Source of the DNA: Rhodanobacter sp. FW104-R8
Lineage (GTDB): Bacteria; Pseudomonadota; Gammaproteobacteria; Xanthomonadales; Rhodanobacteraceae
NCBI RefSeq assembly: GCF_001617365.1
Contig: NZ_LVJR01000025.1
Location: 1-64,000 of the forward strand
Length of the DNA stretch: 64,000 nucleotides
Direction: 5' to 3'
Shown here: one piece after another, positions 36,797 to 45,320 of the stretch
Position numbering within the stretch: the first letter of the stretch is position 1
Layout of the letters: each line of letters begins with the position of its first letter
Translations under genes and position numbers: made by a program
The notes under the pieces: model-generated
Database searches by the model: none
What the model saw: the letters and a program-made list of their open reading frames with translations, nothing else
Told to the model about the DNA's origin: nothing

Positions 36797-37273
36797 ATGC
36801 CCATGAATCCCACCCGCAAGCGCCGGCTCACCATCGTGCTGTCGATCCTCGCCGCGGCCGCCGTCGCCGCCGTGCTGGTCGTGCTGGCGCTGCAGAACAA
36901 CATGAACTACCTGCTCACGCCGAGCCAGGTGCAGTCGGGCGAGGCCGCCGGCTACAAGACGTTCCGGCTCGGCGGCATGGTCAAGGCCGGCTCGATCCAG
37001 CGTGCCAGCGACTCGCTCAAGGTCACCTTCACCGTGGTCGATGCCGGCGGCGCGATGCCGGTGGAGTACACCGGCATCCTGCCGGACCTGTTCCGCGACA
37101 ACCAGTCGGTGATCGCCACCGGCCACATGGACAATGCCCACTTCGTGGCCACCGAAGTGCTGGCCAAGCATGACGAGACCTACATGCCGAAGGAGCTGAA
37201 GGACGCCATGGCCAAGGCGCACGCGGACAAGAAGATCGAGGAAGCGGCCGCCGTGCAGGACAAGCTGCCATGA
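36797..37273 (+). CDS. ccmE: Cytochrome c maturation heme chaperone CcmE
   Basis: A 158-residue periplasmic heme chaperone anchored by an N-terminal TM helix (about 11-32). The covalent heme His125 and nearby Tyr129 lie in the motif HDETYMP. The central OB-fold domain is complete. An ATG at 36803 is an equally reasonable start. It ends overlapping ccmF by 4 bp. Confidence 0.95.
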   Translation: MPMNPTRKRRLTIVLSILAAAAVAAVLVVLALQNNMNYLLTPSQVQSGEAAGYKTFRLGGMVKAGSIQRASDSLKVTFTVVDAGGAMPVEYTGILPDLFRDNQSVIATGHMDNAHFVATEVLAKHDETYMPKELKDAMAKAHADKKIEEAAAVQDKLP

Positions 37274-39249
37274 CCCCCGAACTCGGCCAGCTCGCGCTCA
37301 TCCTCGCCCTGCTGCTGGCGCTGGCGCAGAGCATCCTGCCGCTGCTCGGCGCGTGGCGCGGCAACCGCGCGCTGATGGCGGTGGCGCGCCCGGCCGCGGT
37401 GGGCCAGGCGGTGTTCGTGGCGATGGCGTTCGGCATCCTGGCGTGGGCGTTCCTGCGCTTCGACTTCTCGGTGCAGTACGTGGCCGACAACTCGAACCTG
37501 GCGCTGCCGTGGTACTACCGCATCGCCGCGGTGTGGGGTGCGCACGAGGGTTCGCTGCTGCTGTGGATCTTCATCCTCAACGTGTGGACGGTGGCGCTGG
37601 CCGCGTTCAGCCAGAAGCTGCCCGAGGTGTTCGCCTCGCGCGTGATCGCCGTGATGGGGCTGATCGCGGTGGGCTTCCTCGCCTTCATCATCTTCACCTC
37701 CAACCCGTTCGGCCGGCTGCTGCCGATGCCGGGAGACGGCGCGGATCTCAACCCGGTGCTGCAGGATCCGGGCATGACCTTCCACCCGCCGATGCTGTAC
37801 ATGGGCTACGTCGGCTTCTCGGTGGCGTTCGCGTTCTCGATCGCCGCCCTGCTCGGTGGCGAGCTGGAGCAGGCCTGGGTGCGCTGGGCACGACCGTGGA
37901 CGAATATCGCCTGGGCCTTCCTCACCTGCGGCATCGTCGCCGGCAGTTGGTGGGCCTACGCCGAGCTGGGCTGGGGCGGTTGGTGGTTCTGGGACCCGGT
38001 GGAGAACGCCAGCTTCATGCCGTGGCTGGTCGGCGCGGCGCTGATCCATGCGCAGGCGGTGACTGAGAAGCGCGGCTCGCTGCGCGCGTGGACCATCCTG
38101 CTGTCGATCTTCGCGTTCTCGCTGAGCCTGCTCGGCACCTTCCTGGTGCGCTCGGGCGTGCTCACCTCGGTGCACGCGTTCGCCTCCGATCCGCGCCGCG
38201 GCATCTTCATCCTGGCCTTCCTCACCATCGTGGTCGGCGGCTCGCTGCTGCTGTATGCCCTCAGGGCACCGCAGGTGCTGGGCGGCAAGCCGTTCAAGGT
38301 GCTCTCGCGCGAAACGGTGCTGCTGATCGGCAACCTGATGTTCGCGGTGGCCGCGGCGATGGTGCTGCTGGGCACGCTGTTCCCGCTGATCGGCGACGCG
38401 CTGAACCTGGGCCGGATCTCGGTGGGCCCGCCCTACTTCGGCTTCCTGTTCCCGCTGCTGATGCTGCCGGTGGTGCTGCTGCTGCCGTTCGGCCCGTTCC
38501 TGCGCTGGGGCAAGGGCGAGGCGCCGGCGATCGGGCAGGTGCTGCTGCGCGCCGGCGTCGCCGCGGCGGCCTGCGCGATCGCGGCGGCCTTCCTCGTCGA
38601 CGGCCAGCTCAAGGCGATCGCCGGCGTGGCGGCGGCGGCATGGGTGATCGCCGGCGTGTTGCTGTACGCGCTGAAGCGCTGGCGTGAACTGCCGCGCGGC
38701 CGCCGCTACCCGGCCGAGATGGCCGGCATGCTGCTGGCGCACCTGGGCGTGGGCGTGTTCGTGGCCGGCGTGCTGCTGTCCGAGTCGCTCAGCGTGACCC
38801 GCGACGTGCGCATGGCGCCGGGCGAGAGCCAGCACATCGGCAGCTACGAGTTCCGCTTCGACGGCGTGCACCGCGCCAACGGCCCGAACTGGAAGGCCGA
38901 CCAGGGCGTGGTCACGGTCATCCGCGACGGCAGGGAACTCACCGTGATGCACCCGCAGAAGCGCACCTACCTGCGCGGCCAGGTGCAGACCGAATCGGCG
39001 GTTGACGCCGGCGTCACCCGCGACCTGTACGTGGCGCTGGGCGAACCGATGGATGCCGGCAACGTCGAAGGCGCCTGGGCGCTGCGGCTGTACTACAAGC
39101 CGTTCGTTCGCTGGATCTGGGCCGGCGGCCTGCTGATGATGCTGGGCGGCCTGGTCTGTGCCACCGACAAGCGCTTCCGCCTCAAGCGCGGCGCCGAAAC
39201 CGAAACCGGCGCCGTCGCCGGCCTGCAGGTGCAGGAAAACCGCGCATGA
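37270..39249 (+). CDS. ccmF: Cytochrome c heme lyase subunit CcmF
   Basis: A 659-residue polytopic inner-membrane protein that joins heme from CcmE to apocytochrome c. The WWD domain appears as [22 protein letters not shown], and an earlier [12 protein letters not shown] is typical. About 15 TM segments and a periplasmic loop of some 100 residues ([18 protein letters not shown]) near the C-terminus fit the family. The stop overlaps the ccmG start. Confidence 0.95.
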   Translation: MTPELGQLALILALLLALAQSILPLLGAWRGNRALMAVARPAAVGQAVFVAMAFGILAWAFLRFDFSVQYVADNSNLALPWYYRIAAVWGAHEGSLLLWIFILNVWTVALAAFSQKLPEVFASRVIAVMGLIAVGFLAFIIFTSNPFGRLLPMPGDGADLNPVLQDPGMTFHPPMLYMGYVGFSVAFAFSIAALLGGELEQAWVRWARPWTNIAWAFLTCGIVAGSWWAYAELGWGGWWFWDPVENASFMPWLVGAALIHAQAVTEKRGSLRAWTILLSIFAFSLSLLGTFLVRSGVLTSVHAFASDPRRGIFILAFLTIVVGGSLLLYALRAPQVLGGKPFKVLSRETVLLIGNLMFAVAAAMVLLGTLFPLIGDALNLGRISVGPPYFGFLFPLLMLPVVLLLPFGPFLRWGKGEAPAIGQVLLRAGVAAAACAIAAAFLVDGQLKAIAGVAAAAWVIAGVLLYALKRWRELPRGRRYPAEMAGMLLAHLGVGVFVAGVLLSESLSVTRDVRMAPGESQHIGSYEFRFDGVHRANGPNWKADQGVVTVIRDGRELTVMHPQKRTYLRGQVQTESAVDAGVTRDLYVALGEPMDAGNVEGAWALRLYYKPFVRWIWAGGLLMMLGGLVCATDKRFRLKRGAETETGAVAGLQVQENRA

Positions 39250-39788
39250 ACCGGCTGCTTCCCTTCATCGGTTTCATGCTGCTGGTCGGGCTGTTCGGCT
39301 TCGGCATCTGGTGGAATACCCGGCACGACCCGAACGCGATCCCCACGCCGCTGCTGAACAAGCCGGCCCCGGCCTTCAACCTGCCCAAGCTGTACGAGCC
39401 CGCGCAGACGGTGGGCAAGGCCGACCTGCTGGGCAAGCCCTACCTGCTCAACGTGTTCGCCAGCTGGTGCATCGAGTGCGGCGTGGAGCACCCGGTGCTG
39501 ACCGCCGAGGGCCCGTCCCTCGGCGTGACGCTGGTCGGCTACAACTACAAGGACGCCCCGGCCGACGCGAAGAACTGGCTGGCCAGGCACGGCAACCCGT
39601 ACGACCTGCTGATCGCCGACGAACCCGGCCAGACCGCGATCGACTTCGGCGTGTACGGCGCGCCGGAAAGCTTCCTGATCGACGCGAAGGGCGTGATCCG
39701 CTACAAGCACATCGGCCCGCTGACCCAGGGCGTGGTGGCGAAGGAACTCAAACCGGCGATCGCGGCGATGCTGAAGGAGGCGCCGTGA
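39246..39788 (+). CDS. ccmG: Thiol:disulfide interchange protein CcmG/DsbE
   Basis: A 180-residue membrane-anchored thioredoxin-like protein that keeps apocytochrome c cysteines reduced for heme attachment. One N-terminal TM helix (about 5-22) is followed by the redox motif WCIEC in FASWCIECGVEHP. The second part carries GVYGAPESFLIDAKG with the cis-Pro region. The stop overlaps the ccmH GTG start (GTGA). Confidence 0.95.
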   Translation: MNRLLPFIGFMLLVGLFGFGIWWNTRHDPNAIPTPLLNKPAPAFNLPKLYEPAQTVGKADLLGKPYLLNVFASWCIECGVEHPVLTAEGPSLGVTLVGYNYKDAPADAKNWLARHGNPYDLLIADEPGQTAIDFGVYGAPESFLIDAKGVIRYKHIGPLTQGVVAKELKPAIAAMLKEAP

Positions 39789-40354
39789 CGCGCCACCACC
39801 CTTGTAGGAGCCCGCTTGCGGGCGATGCTCCTGCTTTTGCAGAGCCCGGCTCTCAACAGACGAATGTCTGGCTATCCCGAATCCCGAATCCCGTGAAGAG
39901 AGCATCGCCCGCAAGCGGGCTCCTGCGAGTGATCTTCGTGGTGTTGCTCACGTTTGCCGGTGTCGCGCATGCGCAGGCGATCGAGCCGATGCCGTTCCGG
40001 GACCACGCGCAGGAGCTGCGCTTCCAGCACCTCACCCACCAGTTGCGCTGCCCGATGTGCCAGAACGAGACGCTGGCCGACTCCAACGCGCCGATCGCGC
40101 GCGACCTGCGCAACCAGATCTTCCGGATGATGCAGCAGGGCAAGAGCGACGAGGAAATCAAGCAGTACCTGGTCGCGCGCTATTCCGATTTCGTACTGTA
40201 CGACCCGCCGCTGAAACCGGGCACCTGGCTACTCTGGTTCGGCCCGCTGCTGGTCCTGTGCGGCGGCACCGGCGTGGTGCTGGCGGCGATCCGCCGGCGC
40301 AACCGCGGCGACAGCGTCGCCGAGGCACCCACCGATAACGGGGACGACTGGTGA
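39785..40354 (+). CDS. ccmH: Cytochrome c-type biogenesis protein CcmH with unusual N-terminal extension
   Basis: CcmH reduces the CXXC of apocytochrome c; its own motif is LRCPMCQNE, followed by a TM helix near the C-terminus. The best start is the GTG at 39785, which overlaps the ccmG stop and has AAGGAGG 4 nt upstream. Read from there, the first ~48 residues run in frame through a pair of palindromic repeats before reaching a normal signal peptide core (VIFVVLLTFAGVAHAQA). In-frame GTGs at 39893 and 39929 would give shorter proteins but lack ribosome-binding sites. Total length is 189 residues versus about 140-150 usual. Confidence 0.88.
   Translation: MTRHHPCRSPLAGDAPAFAEPGSQQTNVWLSRIPNPVKRASPASGLLRVIFVVLLTFAGVAHAQAIEPMPFRDHAQELRFQHLTHQLRCPMCQNETLADSNAPIARDLRNQIFRMMQQGKSDEEIKQYLVARYSDFVLYDPPLKPGTWLLWFGPLLVLCGGTGVVLAAIRRRNRGDSVAEAPTDNGDDW
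39803..39927. repeat. REP-type inverted repeat pair inside ccmH
   Basis: Two copies of a palindromic unit face each other: 39806-39830 and 39900-39924 are perfect 25-bp inverted repeats, each itself containing GCCCGCTTGCGGGC-type internal symmetry. Between them lies an ATCCCGAATCCCG cluster. This is the layout of REP/BIME elements, which in such bacteria are usually intergenic. Here it is read in frame as part of ccmH. Confidence 0.9.
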
Positions 40355-41400
40355 AGACCGTTTTTATCATTGCCGCTGCCGCGATGATCGCCGTGGCGCT
40401 GGCCGTGCTGTTGCTGCCGCTGATGCGCCAGGGCCGCAAGTCCGGTCGGCCGCGCAGCGTGTTCGTGACGAGCCTGCTGATCGCCCTGGTGCTGCCGCTG
40501 GGCGCCGGCGCGCTGTACCTGCTGGTGGGTACGCCCGCCGCCCTGAACGGGGTGACCGCCCAGCCCGCGCCGATCAGCCTGCCGCAGGCGATCGCCGAAC
40601 TGCGTACGCACCTGCAGCAGCAGCCGGACGACCTGCAGGGCTGGATGCTGCTGGCGCAGACCAGCAGCATGCTGCGCCAGCCGGCCGATGCGCGCGATGC
40701 GTTCGACCACGCGCTGAAACTCGACCCCAACAACGCCGAGGCGATGATCGGCTGGGCCGAGAACGATTCGATGACGCGCAACGACCACCTGATCGAGGGA
40801 CGTGCGCTGGAACTGCTCAAGCGCGCCGTGCAGTTGCACCCCGACAGCCAGCGCGGCCTGTGGCTGCTGGGCATCGGCAACTTCCAGCGCGGCGAATACC
40901 GCGAGGCCGCCGCCACCTGGCGCCTGCTGCTGCCGCAGCTGGAGCCCGGCTCGTCGGTGGCGAAGGCGGTTGCCGAACAGATCGCCGTCGCCGACGCACG
41001 CGCCGGCGGCGCCCCGGCCAGCGCATCGAGTAGCGCCGCCGCACCTGCCCCGCAGGGCGCCGCCCTGCAGGTGCAGGTGACGCTGGCGCCGGCGCTGAAG
41101 GACAAGCTCGCCCCCGGCGATGCGCTGTTCGTCTATGCCCGTGCAGAGAACGGCCCGCCGATGCCGCTGGCCGTCGCCAAGATCGACCCGGCCCAGTTGC
41201 CCGCCACCGTCACCCTTTCCGACGCGATGGCGATGACGCCGGCGTTCAGGCTGTCCTCGGTCCAGCGCGTCTTCGTCGGCGCGCGGATCAGCCGCAGCGG
41301 CCAGCCAATCGCCCAGCCCGGCGACCTGGAAGGCGACGCTGGCGTGGTCGCGGTGGACAGCAAGGCGCCGGTCAAGATCAACATCGACAAGGTGCACTGA
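40351..41400 (+). CDS. ccmI: Cytochrome c biogenesis protein CcmI (TPR)
   Basis: A 349-residue apocytochrome c chaperone. Two N-terminal TM helices (about 2-21, 36-58) precede TPR repeats (about 80-200, e.g. GWMLLAQTSSMLRQPADARDAFDHALKLDPNNAEA) and a C-terminal beta domain (PLAVAKIDPAQLPATVTLSDAMAMTP). It ends the ccm operon; the start overlaps the ccmH stop. Confidence 0.92.
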   Translation: MKTVFIIAAAAMIAVALAVLLLPLMRQGRKSGRPRSVFVTSLLIALVLPLGAGALYLLVGTPAALNGVTAQPAPISLPQAIAELRTHLQQQPDDLQGWMLLAQTSSMLRQPADARDAFDHALKLDPNNAEAMIGWAENDSMTRNDHLIEGRALELLKRAVQLHPDSQRGLWLLGIGNFQRGEYREAAATWRLLLPQLEPGSSVAKAVAEQIAVADARAGGAPASASSSAAAPAPQGAALQVQVTLAPALKDKLAPGDALFVYARAENGPPMPLAVAKIDPAQLPATVTLSDAMAMTPAFRLSSVQRVFVGARISRSGQPIAQPGDLEGDAGVVAVDSKAPVKINIDKVH

Positions 41401-41402
41401 CG

Positions 41403-42512
41403 ATGGGCGACGCGCGCCGCTATTTCGCCCTGCCCTCGCCGTTCGCGATGAAGCGCGGCGGCGAGCTGCACGGTGCGCACGTCGCCTACGAGACCTGGGG
41501 CACGCTGAACGCGGCGCGCGACAACGCCGTGCTGGTGCTGACCGGGCTGTCGCCCAGTGCGCACATGACCTCCTGCGAGGAGGATCCCGCGCCGGGCTGG
41601 TGGCAGGAAATGGCCGGCCCCGGCAAGGCGATCGACACCACGCGCTGGTTCGCGATCTGCGTGAACTCGCTGGGCAGCGACAAGGGCTCCACCTGCCCTG
41701 CCTCGATCGACCCGGCCACCGGCGAACCGTACCGGCTGAGCTTTCCCGAACTGGCGCTGGAGGACGTCGCCAACGCGGCGCACGCCGTGGTCGCCAGCCT
41801 CGGCATCGGCCAACTCGCCTGCCTGATCGGCTGCTCGATGGGCGGCATGAGCGCGCTGGCCTACATGCTGCTGCACCCGCACAGCGTGCGCGCGCACATC
41901 AGCGTGGACACCGCGCCGCAGGCGCAGCCGTTCGCCATCGCGATCCGTTCGCTGCAGCGCGAGGCGATCCGGCTCGACCCGCACTGGAACGAGGGCCGCT
42001 ACGACGACGCCAGCTATCCCGACATCGGCATGAGCATCGCGCGCAAGCTCGGCGTGATCACCTATCGCTCGGCGATGGAATGGAACGGCCGCTTCGCGCG
42101 CATCCGGCTCGATCCGGAACAGCGCGAGGACGAGCCGTTCGGCCGCGAGTTCCAGGTGGAATCCTACCTCGAAGGCCACGCCCGCCGCTTCGTGCGCCAC
42201 TTCGACCCGAACAGCTACCTGTACCTGTCGCGCGCCAGCGACTGGTTCGATATCGCCGAGTACGGCCGCGGCAGCGTGCTCGAAGGGCTCAAGCGCATCT
42301 GTATCGAGCAGGCGATGGTGATCGGCGTCAGCACCGACATCCTGTTCCCGCTGCAGCAGCAGGAACAGATCGCGGAAGGCCTGGAAGCGGCCGGCGCGCG
42401 GGTGGAGTTCGTGGCGCTGGATTCGCCGCAGGGACACGACGCCTTCCTGGTCGACATCGACAACTACAGTCGCGCGATCGGCGGCTTCCTGAACCGGCTG
42501 CCGGCCTCCTGA
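41403..42512 (+). CDS. MetX-family acyltransferase, probable serine O-succinyltransferase
   Basis: A 369-residue alpha/beta-hydrolase enzyme. The nucleophile elbow is GCSMGG (Ser145), with acid Asp in VSTDILFPLQQ and His in SPQGHDAFL. It is annotated in many genomes as homoserine O-acetyltransferase (metX), but Xanthomonad members close to this sequence have been shown to use L-serine and succinyl-CoA to start cysteine synthesis. The NSLGS-KGST-PAS stretch and the cysteine dioxygenase gene next door favour the serine reading. Assigning the substrate is an inference. Confidence 0.85.
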   Translation: MGDARRYFALPSPFAMKRGGELHGAHVAYETWGTLNAARDNAVLVLTGLSPSAHMTSCEEDPAPGWWQEMAGPGKAIDTTRWFAICVNSLGSDKGSTCPASIDPATGEPYRLSFPELALEDVANAAHAVVASLGIGQLACLIGCSMGGMSALAYMLLHPHSVRAHISVDTAPQAQPFAIAIRSLQREAIRLDPHWNEGRYDDASYPDIGMSIARKLGVITYRSAMEWNGRFARIRLDPEQREDEPFGREFQVESYLEGHARRFVRHFDPNSYLYLSRASDWFDIAEYGRGSVLEGLKRICIEQAMVIGVSTDILFPLQQQEQIAEGLEAAGARVEFVALDSPQGHDAFLVDIDNYSRAIGGFLNRLPAS

Positions 42513-42561
42513 CCGCTGCGCTGGTAAGATCCGTTCCATCACGCATCCGACCGAGACCGTC

Positions 42562-43143
42562 ATGCTCACCCTGGATTTTCCCGGCAGCCGCACCCTGATC
42601 GACGCGATCGACGCCGCCGTGGCCAAGCCCACCACCCACGAGCTCACCGACAGCCTGCGCCACAGCCTGTGCAGGCTGATCCGCGACAACGCCGTCACCC
42701 TGCCCGACTGCGTGTTCGAGGCCAACCCCGACCACTACGCCCGCCGCGAGCTGTACCGCAGCGAGGAGCACGGCTACTGCGTGGTGGCGATGACCTGGGG
42801 GCCGGGCCAGGGCACGCCGATCCACGACCACGACGGCATGTGGTGCGTCGAGGGCGTGTGGAACGGTGCGCTGGAGATCGTGCAGTACGAGCTGGTCGAG
42901 CACGATGCGCAGCGCTACTGCTTCCAGCCGGTCGGCTCGATCCAGGCCGGCGCCGGCTCGGCCGGCAGCCTGATCCCGCCGCACGAATACCACAGCATCT
43001 GCAACCCCAGCGACAGCGCGGTCACCGTCAGCCTGCACATCTATTCCGGCCCGATGACCCGCTGCTCGGTGTTCCGGCCGCTGCCGGAATACCGCTGGTA
43101 CGGCCGCGACGTGCGCCAGCTGGGTCTCGACCGCGTGCACTGA
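42562..43143 (+). CDS. Cysteine dioxygenase family protein
   Basis: A 193-residue cupin that oxidises a thiol to a sulfinate, probably L-cysteine to cysteine sulfinate. Iron ligands are His88 and His90 in TPIHDHDGMWCVEG and His141 or His144 in PPHEYHSICN; Cys95 stands near the position of the Cys-Tyr crosslink in mammalian enzymes. A 3-mercaptopropionate specificity is possible. It follows the acyltransferase gene by 50 bp on the same strand, linking cysteine synthesis and breakdown. Confidence 0.85.
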   Translation: MLTLDFPGSRTLIDAIDAAVAKPTTHELTDSLRHSLCRLIRDNAVTLPDCVFEANPDHYARRELYRSEEHGYCVVAMTWGPGQGTPIHDHDGMWCVEGVWNGALEIVQYELVEHDAQRYCFQPVGSIQAGAGSAGSLIPPHEYHSICNPSDSAVTVSLHIYSGPMTRCSVFRPLPEYRWYGRDVRQLGLDRVH

Positions 43144-43170
43144 ACCCGGCATAATTCCCCGCTCGCACAT

Positions 43171-43256
43171 GCCGGTGTGGCGGAATGGTAGACGCGGCGG
43201 ACTCAAAATCCGCTTGTGGTGACACAGTGGAGGTTCGAGTCCTCTCACCGGTACCA
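43171..43256 (+). tRNA. tRNA-Leu (anticodon CAA)
   Basis: An 86-nt class II tRNA with an encoded CCA. The acceptor stem GCCGGTG pairs with CACCGGT; the anticodon loop CTCAAAA reads CAA (leucine, UUG codon). A long variable arm, as leucine tRNAs have, precedes the T arm GGAGGTTCGAGTCCTCT. Its 3' end abuts the prophage, so it is the probable integration target. Confidence 0.97.
43232..43256 (+). other. Probable prophage attachment site (tRNA 3' end)
   Basis: Temperate phages often recombine in the T arm and acceptor end of a tRNA, restoring the gene from phage-borne copy. Phage-type genes start 43 bp after this tRNA. The second att copy would lie past 64,000, so the exact core cannot be defined here. 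Confidence 0.5.
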
Positions 43257-43298
43257 AGGGTTTCAAGCGATGGTGCGCCGCGCAAGTTGCACCGCGTT

Positions 43299-43841
43299 TT
43301 ACCTCGTGATACGCAATTTCTGCCGATTCTTCACAACACCGGTGGCGATCCTGTAGAAAACTTCATCGCCAAACTGGTTGATCGACAGGTTCACCGCAGC
43401 GCAAACGATGCGAACATTGTCGCGGGTGTAGCCTTCCGCTGGCTTGCGCCTGTCGACGCTAGGAACCCAAGGCCGGATGCGTTGACCCAGATAGACAGAA
43501 GCCGAGAATCTGATCCCGGAGACGGCGCACCGACCATCTTGCTCCGCGAGCATTTCTTCAACATCCGTTAGTGTGAGCGTGAATGGCAAGCCACGGCGGC
43601 GCGCCCTTTTTGCCGTCTGCGAAAACAAGCCCTTCGCAAATCCGCTCGGCATCGCCGCATTGGTGACTGGCTCGGAATTCAGCTCCTTGTACCGAGCAAG
43701 CGCCAAACCAAGATCGGTTCCCAGTGGGATTTCTTTACGGTCTCGGCCGCAGTAGTAATAGATCAGCTTTGCCCCTTCGCGCCTTCTTCTGCCGCGCATT
43801 CGTGGAGGCAAATCCGTGCTTACCGTTTTTCTTCTTCCCAT
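43299..43841 (-). CDS. Putative integrase-arm / HNH-like fusion protein
   Basis: A 180-residue basic protein. Residues about 11-55 (LPPRMRGRRR ... YYYCGRDRKEIPLGTDLGLAL) look like the N-terminal arm-binding segment of tyrosine integrases, but no catalytic domain follows. Residues about 70-175 instead match small phage HNH-like proteins: a Cys in DGRCAVSGIRF, then PSVDRRKPAEGYTRDNVRIVC and AAVNLSINQFG. The protein contains no histidine, so the usual catalytic His is missing; it may be a nicking variant or a DNA-binding relic. It is the gene nearest the tRNA. Function is inferred only. Confidence 0.6.
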   Translation of the reverse strand: MGRRKTVSTDLPPRMRGRRRREGAKLIYYYCGRDRKEIPLGTDLGLALARYKELNSEPVTNAAMPSGFAKGLFSQTAKRARRRGLPFTLTLTDVEEMLAEQDGRCAVSGIRFSASVYLGQRIRPWVPSVDRRKPAEGYTRDNVRIVCAAVNLSINQFGDEVFYRIATGVVKNRQKLRITR

Positions 43842-43989
43842 GGTTTGATGATATCAGAAGCGACGATTAATAGCGGAGCAATCCTGCCGGTGCACCGCAA
43901 TCCCGCGAGTTGCCCCGGCCATCGGCCCGCGCCTGATCGCACGTCGCCACGGTGGCTGACTATCGCCGGATGAGGCCTGACGGCCGGGG

Positions 43990-44014
43990 CATTATCCATT
44001 ATCCCGACGTCGGG
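43990..44014. promoter_or_regulatory. Tandem ATTATCC repeat next to a 12-bp palindrome
   Basis: Two copies of ATTATCC abut a perfect palindrome CCCGACGTCGGG (44003-44014) in the 241-bp gap between the spanin genes and the arm/HNH gene. On the minus strand GATAAT elements could serve as -10 boxes, but no convincing -35 is present. It may be an operator or part of an att region. The rest of the gap shows no gene. Confidence 0.35.
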
Positions 44015-44082
44015 AAAATGGTTCTGTCGGCGGGCGACTTGCAAGTTATTCAGCCGGATTCGCAAACGATGTCGGCGGATGC

Positions 44083-44367
44083 CTACGGCTTCGGTGCGGG
44101 TTTCGCCTTCTTCGGTGCCGGCCAGCAGCCCAGCTTGACGCCGGTCTCGTCGTGGTCGCGGATCGCCTTGGCAGTCGGATCGGTCAGCACATCTGCGCGG
44201 CTGACGAAAATCGGCTTCCACGGCGTGCAGAAGTCCGTCTTGACGACGACGCGGTCAGCGCACCCAGCCATCATCGCGAAGCTTGCCAGCAGCAGAGGCA
44301 GGGTCAGCGTCTGCCACTTTCTGCGGCGGAGCGTCGGGCAGCCTAGCGGTTTCGACTTCGACTTCAT
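44083..44367 (-). CDS. Outer-membrane spanin subunit (Rz1-like lipoprotein)
   Basis: A 94-residue protein with an N-terminal basic stretch, a hydrophobic core (TLTLPLLLASFAMMAGC) and a lipobox MMAGC; the rest is a short periplasmic part ending in a Lys/Pro-rich tail. Its 5' part lies inside the 3' end of the Rz-like gene in another frame, the usual architecture of two-gene spanins. It should disrupt the outer membrane with Rz after the endolysin acts. Confidence 0.78.
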   Translation of the reverse strand: MKSKSKPLGCPTLRRRKWQTLTLPLLLASFAMMAGCADRVVVKTDFCTPWKPIFVSRADVLTDPTAKAIRDHDETGVKLGCWPAPKKAKPAPKP

Positions 44368-44548
44368 GGCGCACCTCGTTGGCCTTGACCTGCTCTGTGG
44401 CCGCCGTGGCGGCCTCCTGCGCGGCTCGCGTCTTGACCTGCTCCGCTGCCTTGCCCTTGGCGCGTCCGTACAGCACAGCGGCGCCCAGTGCGGCCAGCAG
44501 CGCACCCGCAGCGATCAGGTAGCCCTTGAGTTTCAGCCAGAGGGTCAT
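44255..44548 (-). CDS. Inner-membrane spanin subunit (Rz-like)
   Basis: A 97-residue protein with one N-terminal TM helix (about 6-26, LKGYLIAAGALLAALGAAVLYG) followed by an Ala/Glu-rich coiled coil (AEQVKTRAAQEAATAATEQVKANEVRHEVE). This is the topology of Rz. It overlaps the Rz1-like gene by 113 bp and the endolysin gene by 4 bp. Sequence similarity in spanins is low, so the call rests on topology and position. Confidence 0.75.
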   Translation of the reverse strand: MTLWLKLKGYLIAAGALLAALGAAVLYGRAKGKAAEQVKTRAAQEAATAATEQVKANEVRHEVEVETARLPDAPPQKVADADPASAAGKLRDDGWVR

Positions 44549-45081
44549 ACCGCCACCCCCAGCGCCTTCCGTGCCGAATCCCATCGCGCGAGGCGGTCGG
44601 CGAGGCCGTTGGTGCCGCCGTTGATGATCCGGGTGATCCGCACGAAATCCTTCTTGTCCGCCAGCGCATTCAGCCCGTGCGACGTCCACCACCAAGCCGC
44701 AGACAGGGCGGCCATGTCGGGTTCTTCGAGGATTTCCGGATGGCCGATCAAGTCCAGGTGCAACGCCTTGCCGGCAGCGGCATAGTTCGCCCGCCCGGTG
44801 ATCTGGATCAGGCCGCGGCCACGGTACCTCGATCCGTCGCCTGGCTGCGTATTGCCGAGGTCCGCGCGCCCCTCGTAACGCACCTGTGCCGGCGTTGGCC
44901 CCCACAACTCACGGGTATTGCGCAGGCCGCCACTCTCGTGGCCGATCTGCGCGAGGAAGGCCGATCGCCTTGCTGGCGTGTCGATGCCGAACTCGTGCAT
45001 AGCATCCACCAACGGAGCCAACCACAGCAGTGCGCGGTTGAGCGTGGCCCCGGTGGCATCCGCCAGCTGCTGCACGTTCAC
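44545..45081 (-). CDS. Endolysin, glycoside hydrolase family 19
   Basis: A 178-residue chitinase-fold muramidase-type lysin. Catalytic Glu49 lies in HESGG and Glu70 in RYEGR; the family stretch RYRGRGLIQITGRANY is intact. No signal peptide is seen, so it needs the holin to reach the periplasm. The start is a GTG that overlaps the holin stop (GTGA). Confidence 0.92.
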   Translation of the reverse strand: MNVQQLADATGATLNRALLWLAPLVDAMHEFGIDTPARRSAFLAQIGHESGGLRNTRELWGPTPAQVRYEGRADLGNTQPGDGSRYRGRGLIQITGRANYAAAGKALHLDLIGHPEILEEPDMAALSAAWWWTSHGLNALADKKDFVRITRIINGGTNGLADRLARWDSARKALGVAV

Positions 45082-45320
45082 GGCGCGGCACTCTGGCCGG
45101 CGTCATCGGGCGGCTTCGGCAGTAGCGACGCCTGTTGCCGGATGCGCAACAGGAAGCCCAGCACCGCCAGCGGCGGCTCGATCATCGCCACCACGGACGC
45201 CGGCAGCATTGCGCGCAGCTCTGGCGAGGCCAGCCACACGGACGGCAAGAGTGCCAGCGCCGCGAACACGTAGGTGCTGTGCCAGCGCCACCACTGGCGC
45301 GCATCGCTCACAAGATTCAT
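45078..45320 (-). CDS. Putative holin
   Basis: An 80-residue protein with two hydrophobic segments (about 18-33 and 41-58) and a charged C-terminal tail, lying immediately upstream of the endolysin and overlapping it. It begins MNLVSDARQWWRWHSTYVFAALALLPSVW, similar in style to small two-TM phage holins. The start at 45320 overlaps the previous stop (ATGA); 45329 is also in frame. Confidence 0.75.
   Translation of the reverse strand: MNLVSDARQWWRWHSTYVFAALALLPSVWLASPELRAMLPASVVAMIEPPLAVLGFLLRIRQQASLLPKPPDDAGQSAAP

Noticed and set aside
43820-44221. 133-codon minus-strand frame overlapping the Rz1-like gene end
   Set aside because: Overlaps a better-supported gene in another frame, is Arg-rich, and has no domain.
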